Source: Bacillota bacterium (GTDB lineage Bacteria > Bacillota > Clostridia > Lachnospirales > Lachnospiraceae). From it: 64,000 bases of DNA. The DNA lies in contig JAEVYY010000002.1 of assembly GCA_023392535.1 (NCBI GenBank), positions 62,001 to 126,000 of the forward strand, written 5' to 3'. The first letter of the stretch is position 1. Each line of letters opens with the position of its first letter. The position numbers and the translations under genes are program-made. The notes below the pieces were generated by a model. The model was given only the letters and a program-made list of their open reading frames with translations. It did not search any database and was not told the origin of the DNA. Below, piece after piece: positions 52,412 through 60,889 of the stretch.

Positions 52412-52431
52412 ATATAGATAATCATCTATAT
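52412..52431. promoter_or_regulatory. ArsR operator
   Basis: ATATAGAT-AATC-ATCTATAT, a perfect 8-bp inverted repeat directly after the -10 box, matches the AT-rich operators of ArsR repressors. Binding there would block transcription until arsenite is bound. Confidence 0.75.
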
Positions 52432-52443
52432 GAGGAGATAACA

Positions 52444-52767
52444 ATGTATCATAAATATTCTGAACATGTTGGATTATTCAAAGCTCTTGCAGACACGAAC
52501 CGTCTTATGATTATGGATATGCTATCCTGTGGCGAACTATGTGCCTGTAGAATTTTAGAGAAGTTCCCTATTACACAGCCAACCCTTTCCCACCATATGA
52601 AAATACTTTGTGGCTGTGGCTTGGTTATTGGCCGTAAAGAAGGCAAATGGATGTATTATTCATTGAATGACGAAAAGGTACAGGACTTTAGGAATTTCTT
52701 ATGTTCCATTACCATTGATAAAAAAGATTGCATTTGTAAGGAAGGAGTGTGCAATAGTGGAAAATGA
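52444..52767 (+). CDS. arsR: ArsR-family arsenic-responsive repressor
   Basis: A 107-residue winged-helix repressor (LFKALADTNRLMIMDML; ITQPTLSHHMKIL). The arsenite sensor cysteines are in GELCACRIL at the start of the alpha-3 region, with further cysteines near the C-terminus (CICKEGVC). It is the first gene of arsR-acr3-arsC and autoregulates through the palindrome at 52412. Its 3' end overlaps the acr3 start by 11 bases. Confidence 0.93.
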   Translation: MYHKYSEHVGLFKALADTNRLMIMDMLSCGELCACRILEKFPITQPTLSHHMKILCGCGLVIGRKEGKWMYYSLNDEKVQDFRNFLCSITIDKKDCICKEGVCNSGK

Positions 52768-53806
52768 TAAGCAAAATCAAGGTATTGGTTTTTTTGAAAA
52801 ATATTTAACGGTGTGGGTGCTGCTTTGCATGGCAACTGGTATTTTAATTGGTAAATTCTTACCCATAATCCCCTCTTTTTTGGGTCGTTTTGCGTACGCA
52901 CAGGTATCTATCCCGATAGCCATTCTAATCTGGCTAATGATTTTTCCTATGATGCTAAAGGTAGATTTTAAAAGTATTCGAGACGTTGGAAAAAATCCAA
53001 AAGGCCTTTTTGTAACTTGGGTTACAAATTGGTTGATAAAACCTTTTACCATGTTTGGGATTGCAAGTTTCTTTTTCTTTATAATTTTCAAATCATACAT
53101 TCCAGAGAATTTGGCAAAGGACTATCTGGCCGGGGCTATACTACTTGGTGCCGCTCCTTGCACCGCAATGGTATTTGTGTGGAGTCATTTAACAAAGGGC
53201 GATCCAGCCTACACTGTGGTACAGGTCGCTACCAACGATCTGATTATCCTTGTCGCCTTTACACCGATTGTTGGCTTCCTTCTTGGCATAAGTGGCATTT
53301 CTATTCCGTGGGATACACTTTTAATATCCGTTTTTCTGTTCGTTGTGATCCCCCTTGCGGCAGGTATCCTTACCAGAACACAGCTTATGAAACGAAAAGG
53401 GAAAGAATACTTTATTAACAATTTTTTACCAAAATGGAATAACATTACTGTTGTTGGTCTACTTTTGACCCTAATCATCATTTTTTCTTTTCAGGGAAAT
53501 ATCATTTTGGAAAACCCGTTGCACATCCTACTGATTGCGGCGCCCCTGACGATTCAGACATTCCTGATTTTCTTTATTGCCTATTTGACGAGCAAGGTGC
53601 TAAGGCTGCCCCACAAAATCGCTGCTCCTGCTGGAATGATTGGGGCATCAAACTTCTTTGAACTTGCCGTTGCCGTTGCCGTCGCCCTGTTTGGTGCAAA
53701 GTCACCTGTTGCATTGGCTACCATTGTGGGAGTGCTTACGGAAGTTCCCGTAATGCTTATACTTGTTAAAATTGCAAATAAGACAAAAAATTGGTTTCCT
53801 ATATGA
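52757..53806 (+). CDS. acr3: Arsenite efflux permease, ACR3 family
   Basis: A 349-residue membrane protein with about ten spans that exports arsenite. Family motifs include GAAPCTAMVFVWSHLTKGD with the essential Cys, and LVAFTPIVGFLLG. The start is GTG at 52757 with GAAGGAG 9 bases upstream; an ATG 30 codons earlier would overlap arsR widely and lacks a ribosome binding site. It lies between arsR and arsC. Confidence 0.93.
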   Translation: MENDKQNQGIGFFEKYLTVWVLLCMATGILIGKFLPIIPSFLGRFAYAQVSIPIAILIWLMIFPMMLKVDFKSIRDVGKNPKGLFVTWVTNWLIKPFTMFGIASFFFFIIFKSYIPENLAKDYLAGAILLGAAPCTAMVFVWSHLTKGDPAYTVVQVATNDLIILVAFTPIVGFLLGISGISIPWDTLLISVFLFVVIPLAAGILTRTQLMKRKGKEYFINNFLPKWNNITVVGLLLTLIIIFSFQGNIILENPLHILLIAAPLTIQTFLIFFIAYLTSKVLRLPHKIAAPAGMIGASNFFELAVAVAVALFGAKSPVALATIVGVLTEVPVMLILVKIANKTKNWFPI

Positions 53807-53838
53807 GGCCATATATTTACTTATAGGAGGTATAGAGC

Positions 53839-54264
53839 ATGCATAAAATTGCCTTTGTCTGCGTGCACAATTCCTGCCGTTCCCAGATCGCAGAGACGTT
53901 ATGCATGCTTTTTGCATCCGATGTGTTTGTGTGCTATTCGGCTGGAACAGAAATAAAACAACAAATAAATCAGGATGCTGTACGTCTGGTAAAAAGACTT
54001 TATGGAATTGATATGGAAAAAACGCAGTACCCCAAGCTGCTATCTGATATCCCACCCGTAGATATTGTTGTTACCATGGGCTGCAACGTAACGTGTCCGT
54101 TTCTGCCCTGCAAGCATCGGGAAGATTGGGGGCTTGATGACCCCAGCGGCATGGAGGATATCATATTTTTAAACACAATTTCCCTGATTCGAGATAACAT
54201 CTTAAACCTCAGGGAACGCGTCCAAAAAGGCGAGCTCCTGATTGACAACAATAATAAATCGTGA
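53839..54264 (+). CDS. arsC: Arsenate reductase, low-molecular-weight phosphatase type
   Basis: A 141-residue enzyme that reduces arsenate to arsenite for export by ACR3. The P-loop nucleophile is in VCVHNSCRSQIAE (CxxxxxR-like loop), and later cysteines in MGCNVTCPFLPC fit the redox relay of thioredoxin-coupled ArsC. The DDPSG motif near the C-terminus is the general acid loop. It ends 2 bases before the -10 hexamer of the ABC-F leader promoter. Confidence 0.93.
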   Translation: MHKIAFVCVHNSCRSQIAETLCMLFASDVFVCYSAGTEIKQQINQDAVRLVKRLYGIDMEKTQYPKLLSDIPPVDIVVTMGCNVTCPFLPCKHREDWGLDDPSGMEDIIFLNTISLIRDNILNLRERVQKGELLIDNNNKS

Positions 54265-54270
54265 TAGAAT
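54242..54270 (+). promoter_or_regulatory. Promoter of the ABC-F leader transcript
   Basis: A perfect TTGACA (54242-54247), 17 bases, TAGAAT (54265-54270), overlapping the end of arsC. The untranslated leader before the ABC-F gene is about 370 bases. Confidence 0.8.
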
Positions 54271-54301
54271 CATATCGTTTAAGCAAAAAGGAGAACCTAT
54301 T

Positions 54302-54391
54302 ATGAGTTTCCATTTAACTGATCAATTTAAAAAGAGAATCAGCTCTGTACAATCCATACCGATGAAACATTGTACAGAGTATAGCGTATAA
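54302..54391 (+). CDS. Leader peptide upstream of the ABC-F gene
   Basis: A 29-residue frame starting MSFHLTDQFKKRIS with AAAAAGGAG upstream. Its second half overlaps an 11-bp hairpin (54343-54353 with 54369-54379). Ribosome stalling on it by a ribosome-targeting antibiotic would free 54359-54367 or 54407-54415 to pair differently and prevent termination. Leader peptides of this kind control vmlR and related ABC-F genes. Confidence 0.7.
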   Translation: MSFHLTDQFKKRISSVQSIPMKHCTEYSV

Positions 54392-54470
54392 ATAAACGTG
54401 ATAGGATTTCATCGGAAAACGGAGCAATGTGTATACTGATGCCATCAGCATATCTATTGCTTGTTTTCCG
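54343..54470 (+). promoter_or_regulatory. Alternative hairpins in the ABC-F leader
   Basis: Three pairings share segments: the 11-bp CTCTGTACAAT hairpin (54343-54379), CCGATGAAA (54359-54367) with TTTCATCGG (54407-54415), and CGGAAAAC (54413-54420) with GTTTTCCG (54463-54470). The second cannot coexist with the third, as expected for an attenuator switch. Confidence 0.6.
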
Positions 54471-54487
54471 TATGTAAATGAGACGTT

Positions 54488-54530
54488 AAAAGGCTATGGA
54501 CAATGTTTTGTCCATAGCCTTTTGTTTTTT
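54488..54530 (+). terminator. First terminator of the ABC-F leader
   Basis: A perfect 16-bp stem built on AAAAGGCTATGGACAA with a 3- to 4-nt loop, followed by GTTTTTT. Confidence 0.9.
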
Positions 54531-54548
54531 GCAAGAACTAATTTAAGG

Positions 54549-54595
54549 AAAAGCAGAAGGTTCGTACACTTAGTACGTTACCTTCTGCTTTTTTG
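54549..54595 (+). terminator. Second terminator of the ABC-F leader
   Basis: A 13-bp stem AAAAGCAGAAGGT/ACCTTCTGCTTTT with a 4-bp inner stem CGTA/TACG, followed by six T residues, 55 bases before the ABC-F start. Confidence 0.9.
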
Positions 54596-54649
54596 TTCGT
54601 ATACCTTGTTAACAATTTTTTACTAAATCAAGAAAGGAACTAACATACT

Positions 54650-56191
54650 ATGAGTTTATTAGAAATAAAAGGATTAACACATTCATTTGGTGAAAACCAA
54701 CTTTATAAAAATGTAAATTTATCGCTCAATAAAGGAGAGCACATTGGTATCGTTGGACAAAACGGATCCGGAAAAAGTACTTTTATTAAAATTTGCACAC
54801 AACAAGTAATTCCCGATGCTGGAAGAATTCTATGGCGGCCCCAACTATCAATCGGATATTTAGATCAATATGCTGACATTGATGAACAGGTAACTATATA
54901 TACTTTTTTAAGGTCAGCTTTTTCAAATCTCTATGAAGTTGAGAAAGAAATGACACTGCTCTATGAAAAATCCGTTCATGATAACATGAACTATTTAGAA
55001 CGTGCTGCTAAACTTCAAGAAAAGCTTGAAATACACAATTTCTATTCTATTGATACACAAATCGAACAAGTAGCGAATGGCTTAGGATTACTGGCAATTG
55101 GCCTTGATCGCCCTATTGCGCAAATGAGTGGGGGACAACGTGCAAAAGTAATATTGGCAAAGTTACTTCTGGAAAAACCAGAAGTACTCTTAATGGATGA
55201 ACCCACAAATTTTTTGGACAAAGAGCATATTACTTGGCTTTCTGATTATCTATCGGAATTAAATAATGCTTATATGGTGGTATCTCATGATTATGTTTTT
55301 TTAGATAAGATTGCAAATCGTATCTATGACATAGGGTACCATTCTATCACAAAATATCATGGCACTTATACGGAATTCCTGAAAAAGAAAACATTTTTAA
55401 GAGAAGATTATGAACGTCAATATACTGCACAACAAAAGCAGATAAAGAAAACCGAAGAATTCATCCGTAAAAATATTGCCGGACAGAACTCAAAAATGGC
55501 GAGAGGAAGGCAAAAACAACTAGCCCATATGAATAAAATAGAAGCACTGGAAAAAACGGAAAATAAGCCTTACTTCCATTTTCCAGAACTTCCCTATACT
55601 AACACAGAGCATTTAAGCGTTAAAAATTTAGCGATTGGATATCACTCCCCTATTCTAACCAATATTGATTTTACTATAAGAGGAGGTGAAAAAGTGGTAA
55701 TCACAGGCTTTAATGGAATTGGTAAATCAACCTTGTTAAAAACTTTAATGGGACAAGTTCCAACTCTTCACGGAGCATATAACTTCTCCCGACAAGTCTC
55801 ACTTGGATATTTTGAGCAGGATTTAAAGTGGAGCGATAAAACACGAACGCCCATACAGATTGTTTCCGATGCCCATCCGAATATGCTGATAAAAGAGGTA
55901 AGGAAGCATCTTGCACGGTGTGGTATTTCGAGTAAGCATGCAATGCAATCAATTGGTACTTTAAGTGGTGGAGAACAAGCAAAAGTTAAAATCTGCCTCT
56001 TACTCTTGATAACATGCAACTTTCTAATATTAGATGAACCAACAAATCACCTAGATGTGCAAGCAAAAGAGGCCTTAAAGGAGGCCCTATGTAAATTTTC
56101 AGGTACGCTATTACTCGTTTCACACGAGGAACTATTCTACCGTGACTGGACGCACCGGGTAATTGATATCCATACACATCAAGAACCCTAA
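54650..56191 (+). CDS. ABC-F ribosome-protection ATPase
   Basis: A 513-residue cytoplasmic protein with two ABC ATPase domains and no membrane spans. Walker A motifs are GQNGSGKST and GFNGIGKST; signature motifs are MSGGQRAK and LSGGEQAK; Walker B segments are VLLMDEPTNFLD and FLILDEPTNHLD. The interdomain linker (about 190-300) is the antibiotic-resistance determinant region that reaches the ribosome. Proteins of this type (Vga, Lsa, VmlR, CplR) dislodge lincosamides, pleuromutilins or streptogramins A. The leader with two terminators supports antibiotic-induced expression. Exact drug range cannot be told. Confidence 0.9.
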   Translation: MSLLEIKGLTHSFGENQLYKNVNLSLNKGEHIGIVGQNGSGKSTFIKICTQQVIPDAGRILWRPQLSIGYLDQYADIDEQVTIYTFLRSAFSNLYEVEKEMTLLYEKSVHDNMNYLERAAKLQEKLEIHNFYSIDTQIEQVANGLGLLAIGLDRPIAQMSGGQRAKVILAKLLLEKPEVLLMDEPTNFLDKEHITWLSDYLSELNNAYMVVSHDYVFLDKIANRIYDIGYHSITKYHGTYTEFLKKKTFLREDYERQYTAQQKQIKKTEEFIRKNIAGQNSKMARGRQKQLAHMNKIEALEKTENKPYFHFPELPYTNTEHLSVKNLAIGYHSPILTNIDFTIRGGEKVVITGFNGIGKSTLLKTLMGQVPTLHGAYNFSRQVSLGYFEQDLKWSDKTRTPIQIVSDAHPNMLIKEVRKHLARCGISSKHAMQSIGTLSGGEQAKVKICLLLLITCNFLILDEPTNHLDVQAKEALKEALCKFSGTLLLVSHEELFYRDWTHRVIDIHTHQEP

Positions 56192-56200
56192 GATAAGGTA

Positions 56201-57406
56201 CTATTCCTCAATTTCAGCCAGAATATATGGGAACATAGCGATGCTTCTCTTAAGAATTCCCTGCATGTAAGCGATAAGAATCCCGTAATTGGTGATCGGT
56301 ACGTGTTGATTTTCGGCGCATTTCTGCCGGTATTTCATCTCTCTTTCGTTCAACATGCAACCTCCGCAGTGAACAATCAATTTGTATTCTGACAAATCAT
56401 CAACGAATTCGGTACCCGATGTGAACTTAAAGTTTAATTGCTTCTTGGTGTAATTCTGAACCCATCTTGGGATCTTAACGCTCCCGATATCGTCACATTG
56501 TCTGTGATGAGTACATCCTTCTGAGATGAGAACCGTATCACCGTCCTGTAGCGAATCCAGTGTTTTTGCTCCTCTTACGGCCGCTTCCAGACTGCCCTTG
56601 TATCTTGCAAAAAGTATGGAAAACGAAGTTAAAAAAATATCCTTGGGGGTATCCATTGATACCTTTGCAAATGCCTGACTGTCAGTAATGACAAGCTTCG
56701 GCTTTTTACCCAGACTTTCCAGCGTTTCTTGTAGCCCGTTCTCTTTCACTACAATGGCAATCGCATTTGCTTCCAGAATATCACGGATGGTCTGCTGCTG
56801 TGGCAGGATCAGACGACCTTTGGGAGCAGCTTTGTCAATTGGAGTGACAAGCACAACAAAATCCGACGGATTAATAAGATCACCCACAATCTTACTCATA
56901 GGTTCCTCCAAAACAACCGACGCAGCAATTTTTTCTTTTAATTTTTGAATGTTGCTTCCTGTTGTTGCGCTGACATATATTTCATGCTCGTTTTCCAGAT
57001 TTTTCTGCTCTATCAAATCAGATTTATTATATACAACAATATAATTGAGATTCATGTCACGGAACCGTGCGATCAGTTCTTCGTCTTCTTTGGTTTTACC
57101 GCAGCCAGAATCGACCACCAATACGGCAATATCTGTTTTATTAAGTACTTGGTGGCTTTTTCTCACGCGCTGCTCTCCTAAGATACCCGTATCATCTATG
57201 CCTGGCGTATCGATAATCATAACGGGACCCAGTGGCAACAGTTCCATGGTTTTGTATACCGGATCGGTCGTCGTTCCCTTTACCTCTGATACAATTGTAA
57301 GATCCTGCCCTATCACGGCATTTACCACACTCGATTTTCCTGCATTTCTTTTTCCAAAGAAACCGATATGGATACGATTTGCAGATGGTGTATCATTCAT
57401 TCCCAT
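56201..57406 (-). CDS. hydF: [FeFe]-hydrogenase maturation GTPase HydF
   Basis: It is the scaffold on which the 2Fe subcluster of the H-cluster is assembled and handed to the hydrogenase. The 401-residue protein has an N-terminal GTPase domain (GFFGKRNAGKSSVVNAV; DTPGIDD; YNKSDL), a dimerisation domain, and a C-terminal [4Fe-4S] site with His in CTHHRQCDD and CxxC in HCGGCMLNE. All cluster ligands are present. It is the last gene of the maturation operon, 17 bases after hydG. It ends 9 bases from the convergent ABC-F gene. Confidence 0.95.
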   Translation of the reverse strand: MGMNDTPSANRIHIGFFGKRNAGKSSVVNAVIGQDLTIVSEVKGTTTDPVYKTMELLPLGPVMIIDTPGIDDTGILGEQRVRKSHQVLNKTDIAVLVVDSGCGKTKEDEELIARFRDMNLNYIVVYNKSDLIEQKNLENEHEIYVSATTGSNIQKLKEKIAASVVLEEPMSKIVGDLINPSDFVVLVTPIDKAAPKGRLILPQQQTIRDILEANAIAIVVKENGLQETLESLGKKPKLVITDSQAFAKVSMDTPKDIFLTSFSILFARYKGSLEAAVRGAKTLDSLQDGDTVLISEGCTHHRQCDDIGSVKIPRWVQNYTKKQLNFKFTSGTEFVDDLSEYKLIVHCGGCMLNEREMKYRQKCAENQHVPITNYGILIAYMQGILKRSIAMFPYILAEIEE

Positions 57407-57423
57407 ATTGTTTCTATCCTCCT

Positions 57424-58842
57424 TTATAATCTGAAATCGCGGCTGCCATTGCTGATTTTGGTCAAATTCTGCGTTACGATCTCTCTGACTTTTTCTTTGG
57501 GAATATCTTCAATTCCTCTTCGAATCAGTGCCTCACCCACTGCTTTGGTTTGAGGCGAAGCATAATCCTCCAGATATTCCTTTAGTGTCATAAGCGCATT
57601 CGGATGACAACAGTTCTGTATCTGCCCACTCTTGCACAAACTCATAAATCTATCACCCGTTCTGCCTTCTCTGTAGCAGGCCGTGCAAAAGCTTGGAATA
57701 TACCCCAAATCTATCAACCACTTTACAATTTCATCCAAAGTTCTCCGGTCACTTATATCAAATTGAGCGGAATTTTGCTCTTCCGGCTCGGGTCTCTCAT
57801 ATCCGCCGACACTTGTTTTGGATCCACCGCTAATTTGAGAAACCCCCAGGTGCAGGACGCGTTCTCTGCATTCTTTGCTTTCCCTAGTTGATATGATCAT
57901 TCCCGTGTATGGCACTGAGATACGGATACAAGCTACAATTTTAGCAAATACATCATCGTTGATCCCATTATGGAAAGACGACGGATCGATATCTTCTGCT
58001 GGACGTATTCTCGGCACGCTGATTGTGTGGGGACCCACGCCGAACACTGCTTCAAGGTGCTCAGCATGCATTAGTAATGCTGCAAATTCATACCGATATC
58101 GTTCCAATCCAAACAGAACACCCAAACCGACATCATCGATGCCACCCAGCATAGCACGATCCATTGCTTCGGTGTGCCAGTCATAATCGTGTTTTGGTCC
58201 TGTAGGATGCAGTTTTTCATAGCTTTCCTTATGATAAGTTTCCTGGAATAGGATATAGGTCCCGATGCCTGCATTTTTCAGTTTGGTATAGTTTTCAACC
58301 GTCGTGGCAGCGATATTGACGTTGACTCTGCGGATTGCGCCGTTTTTATGTTGGACATTGTAAATTGTATCAATAGATTCAAGAATATACTCAATAGGAT
58401 TGTTTACAGGATCTTCCCCAGCTTCCAATGCAAGACGTTTATGTCCTAAATCCTGCACTGCTATAACCTCCCGTCTTATTTCTTCCTGTGTCATTTTCTT
58501 TCTTGTAATATGTTTATTGCTCCTATGATAAGGACAATAGACACAACCATTTACGCAATAGTTAGATAAATAGAGTGGCGCAAATATTACGATTCGGTTC
58601 CCATAAAAATCCTTTTTTATCTGCTCAGCGAGCTGATAGATCTCTTTATTTTTTTCTTCGTTCTCACAATCCAGCAAAACAGCAGCCTCCCTATGTGAAA
58701 GACCTTTACGAAGTTTAGCCTTTTCTATGATGCTGTCGATAAGTGCGATATTGTTCCTGTTTTTTTCTGCGTACTCCAGAGTAGCAAGAACTTCTTGGTC
58801 TGATATGAAATCTTCTGCTTTAGATGATTTTAAATTGTACAT
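57424..58842 (-). CDS. hydG: [FeFe]-hydrogenase maturation tyrosine lyase HydG
   Basis: A 472-residue radical SAM enzyme that splits tyrosine into p-cresol, CO and CN- to make the Fe(CO)2CN synthon. The SAM cluster motif is CVNGCVYC in the ThiH-like TIM barrel. The C-terminal domain has CTACYREGRTGD and CKSGQIQNCCHPNA, which binds the auxiliary [5Fe-5S] cluster where the dangler iron is. It lies between hydE and hydF in the operon. Confidence 0.95.
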   Translation of the reverse strand: MYNLKSSKAEDFISDQEVLATLEYAEKNRNNIALIDSIIEKAKLRKGLSHREAAVLLDCENEEKNKEIYQLAEQIKKDFYGNRIVIFAPLYLSNYCVNGCVYCPYHRSNKHITRKKMTQEEIRREVIAVQDLGHKRLALEAGEDPVNNPIEYILESIDTIYNVQHKNGAIRRVNVNIAATTVENYTKLKNAGIGTYILFQETYHKESYEKLHPTGPKHDYDWHTEAMDRAMLGGIDDVGLGVLFGLERYRYEFAALLMHAEHLEAVFGVGPHTISVPRIRPAEDIDPSSFHNGINDDVFAKIVACIRISVPYTGMIISTRESKECRERVLHLGVSQISGGSKTSVGGYERPEPEEQNSAQFDISDRRTLDEIVKWLIDLGYIPSFCTACYREGRTGDRFMSLCKSGQIQNCCHPNALMTLKEYLEDYASPQTKAVGEALIRRGIEDIPKEKVREIVTQNLTKISNGSRDFRL

Positions 58843-58855
58843 AATAATACTCCTT

Positions 58856-59899
58856 TTAAAAGATTAATTTATGGTCTCCACGTGTTACCTGTATTTGATA
58901 ACCAATGCTATTCATACGATTTTGTAGGCAGTATCGACATTCAGCTGCTTCATCTCCAGTACAGATCTTATTGTCGTAGAGCATATATTTTTTTCTTACA
59001 TTGGTAGGTGTCAGGTTGGGCATCACGACATTTGCTCCTGCAAGAATACCGCGTTCCCTTCCTTCTGGATGAATTGTTCCAAGTGCAGTGGTTGCAGGCA
59101 GTAAGACACTTGGAAGCATTAAACGGATGATAGCAAGTAAAAATAATGTAAGTTCCAGCGTTCCTGCTTCGCTGGCCGCAAACGGTGTAGCATTATGTGG
59201 TATGAACGGACCAATACCGACCATGTGAGGATTAAGCTCCTTTATAAATAGCAAATCCTCCACCAGGCAATCAGTAGTCTGGTACGGTGATCCAACCATG
59301 AATCCGCATCCGACCTGATAACCAATCTGTTTAAGATCATAAAGGCACTGCTTCCTAGTTTCAAGTTTCATCGTAGCAGGATGAAGCTTTTCATAATGTC
59401 CATCGTTTGCAGTTTCATGCCGGAGCAAGTAACGATCAGCCCCTGCTGCATAAAATTCACTATAGGCTTCATAGCTTTTTTCACCTATGGAAAGCGTAAT
59501 CGCACAATTAGAATGATTTTTCTTTATGCTCTTTATAATATCCACCATTTTTTCATCCGTATAATATCCATCCTCACCGCCCTGCAGTACAAATGTACGA
59601 AATCCCAATTCATATCCAGTCGCACAGCAGTCAAGGATCTGCTCTTTTGATAAGCGGTATCGTTCCGCAACAAGGTTGCTATTGCGGATACCGCAATAGA
59701 AGCAGTCGTTCCTGCAGTAGTTCGTGAACTCTATCAGTCCCCGTATGTATACGTCATGTCCGTAATGATCAATACGAACTTTTCTAGCTTTTTTAAAGAG
59801 ATATTCCGAAAGCTCTGAATTCCGATTGTCAATAAGTACCTTGTATTCTTCTGGTGAAAGTGCACGCGTTTCATAAAGCTTGTCAATGAGCTGATTCAT
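58856..59899 (-). CDS. hydE: [FeFe]-hydrogenase maturation radical SAM enzyme HydE
   Basis: A 347-residue radical SAM protein acting on the HydG product in H-cluster dithiolate assembly. It has the SAM cluster motif CRNDCFYC in the ORGLIEFTNYCRN region (FTNYCRNDCFYCGI), a full TIM barrel (TFVLQGGEDGYYTDEK; GCGFMVGSPYQTT), and a C-terminal CxxxxxxxxCRYCL-type second cluster region (GDEAAECRYCLQNRM). Its start overlaps the end of the upstream small regulator gene by 17 bases. Confidence 0.94.
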   Translation of the reverse strand: MNQLIDKLYETRALSPEEYKVLIDNRNSELSEYLFKKARKVRIDHYGHDVYIRGLIEFTNYCRNDCFYCGIRNSNLVAERYRLSKEQILDCCATGYELGFRTFVLQGGEDGYYTDEKMVDIIKSIKKNHSNCAITLSIGEKSYEAYSEFYAAGADRYLLRHETANDGHYEKLHPATMKLETRKQCLYDLKQIGYQVGCGFMVGSPYQTTDCLVEDLLFIKELNPHMVGIGPFIPHNATPFAASEAGTLELTLFLLAIIRLMLPSVLLPATTALGTIHPEGRERGILAGANVVMPNLTPTNVRKKYMLYDNKICTGDEAAECRYCLQNRMNSIGYQIQVTRGDHKLIF

Positions 59900-60188
59900 C
59901 TCTCACCCTACCTTCAATCTTGCCAGTTATTTTTGAATATGTCGCTTTGGCACTGACCCCAGGCAGCTTTCCAAGCTTCCCCGAAAGAGCACTGATTATA
60001 TCCTGCGGAGCATCCACCGCAATGCTTATGATACAGATGCCTTTATCAGGATACGGCAGTCCCATTCTGCCAATGATGTAATTTTTATAATCATGCAATA
60101 TATAATTCATCTTCTCTGTCGAATCGGTTTCTTCGACAATAATTCCGATAATAGCGACCCTTGTTTCCATTAAATATCCTCCATTCAA
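59883..60188 (-). CDS. TM1266-type iron-only hydrogenase system regulator
   Basis: A 101-residue ACT-domain-like protein of the TM1266 family, which accompanies [FeFe]-hydrogenase maturation genes. The sequence METRVAIIGIIVEETDSTEKMNYILHDY and GMPYPDK-like GLPYPDKGICIISIAVDA match. It is the first gene of the maturation operon; GGAGG lies upstream. Role as a regulator is by family name only. Confidence 0.9.
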   Translation of the reverse strand: MNGGYLMETRVAIIGIIVEETDSTEKMNYILHDYKNYIIGRMGLPYPDKGICIISIAVDAPQDIISALSGKLGKLPGVSAKATYSKITGKIEGRVRDESAH

Positions 60189-60212
60189 AAAAAAATGCGC
60201 CCTAAAGGCGCA
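60187..60212 (-). terminator. Terminator in the leader of the hyd operon
   Basis: On the minus strand TGCGCC-5 nt-GGCGCA is followed by nine T residues and then, within 10 bases, the GGAGG and ATG of the first operon gene. A terminator placed before the operon start indicates attenuation. Confidence 0.8.
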
Positions 60213-60371
60213 GTATTATCGTTAAAAAACATTAACAATATGAAGATTGCTGTATCTTCGACCTTATAACCTGTATTTGGTGTCAGTAACAATTATGTTT
60301 TGCTGCTTTGCCATAAGAAGCATCTTGTGACTTAGCATTTTTACATTATTATATTTTTATAGAATTGTCAA
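60213..60371 (-). promoter_or_regulatory. Leader RNA of the hyd operon (unrecognised)
   Basis: After a TTGACA -35 box (60366-60371, minus strand), about 140 bases of leader precede the attenuator. A small hairpin GAAGAT-6 nt-ATCTTC (60242-60259) and a 24-codon frame starting MLSHKMLLMAK are visible, the latter with no good ribosome binding site. I do not recognise any known riboswitch. It may hold a ligand- or protein-sensing element for iron, SAM or redox state. Confidence 0.45.
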
Positions 60372-60401
60372 TCTATCATTTGTTTGAAATATTTTATGAG
60401 T

Positions 60402-60446
60402 AAAAAATCCCAGCACAGGATGATCTCCAGTGCCAGGAGTTTTTAC
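60402..60446 (-). terminator. Terminator of the yjdF gene
   Basis: An interrupted stem (TCC, GCAC, GG pairing with CC, GTGC, GGA) is followed on the minus strand by six T residues, 17 bases after the yjdF stop. Confidence 0.7.
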
Positions 60447-60462
60447 TGATAAGCGTAAACAA

Positions 60463-60879
60463 TTAATGTCCTCTGTGCTTATCTTTTTTCTTTTGCTGTT
60501 TTTGTTCAAACATACGCACAGCTTCTGTCCGCTTCTGTTCCCGACTTTTCACCTTACGTTCCTGCTTGTTCTGTTCCTGTTGTAATTTTAGAGCTTGCTG
60601 AGATTTTGTGCCAATTCCAATACCCTGTAATTGTTTTCTCACATCTTTCTGCACTCTCTTTGGATTTCTTTTCATTTCCTTTACAACAGCTACTATAGCC
60701 GGACTAAATCGCAAACTATAATAGTGCTTCAATAGAAACTCATAAATCTCATAATCCTTCGGTTCTGCACCAAAGGTCATCTTGGCTACGGATAGCTTGC
60801 TATTTTCGAATCGCTCAAAGATACCGACCCAAAATGGTTCCTCAAAATACACGGTCAGCTTGCCACTTGCTTTACTCAT
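60463..60879 (-). CDS. yjdF: YjdF-family protein (DUF2992)
   Basis: A 138-residue protein beginning MSKASGKLTVYFEEPFWVGIFER, the YjdF family signature, with a lysine- and glutamine-rich C-terminal tail. YjdF's biochemical role is unknown; it is linked to handling of azaaromatic compounds through its riboswitch. The ATG at 60879 has AAGGAGGG 7 bases upstream and is chosen over an ATG 14 codons earlier. A structured, GC-rich leader precedes it. Confidence 0.9.
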   Translation of the reverse strand: MSKASGKLTVYFEEPFWVGIFERFENSKLSVAKMTFGAEPKDYEIYEFLLKHYYSLRFSPAIVAVVKEMKRNPKRVQKDVRKQLQGIGIGTKSQQALKLQQEQNKQERKVKSREQKRTEAVRMFEQKQQKKKDKHRGH

Positions 60880-60889
60880 AAAAATCCCT

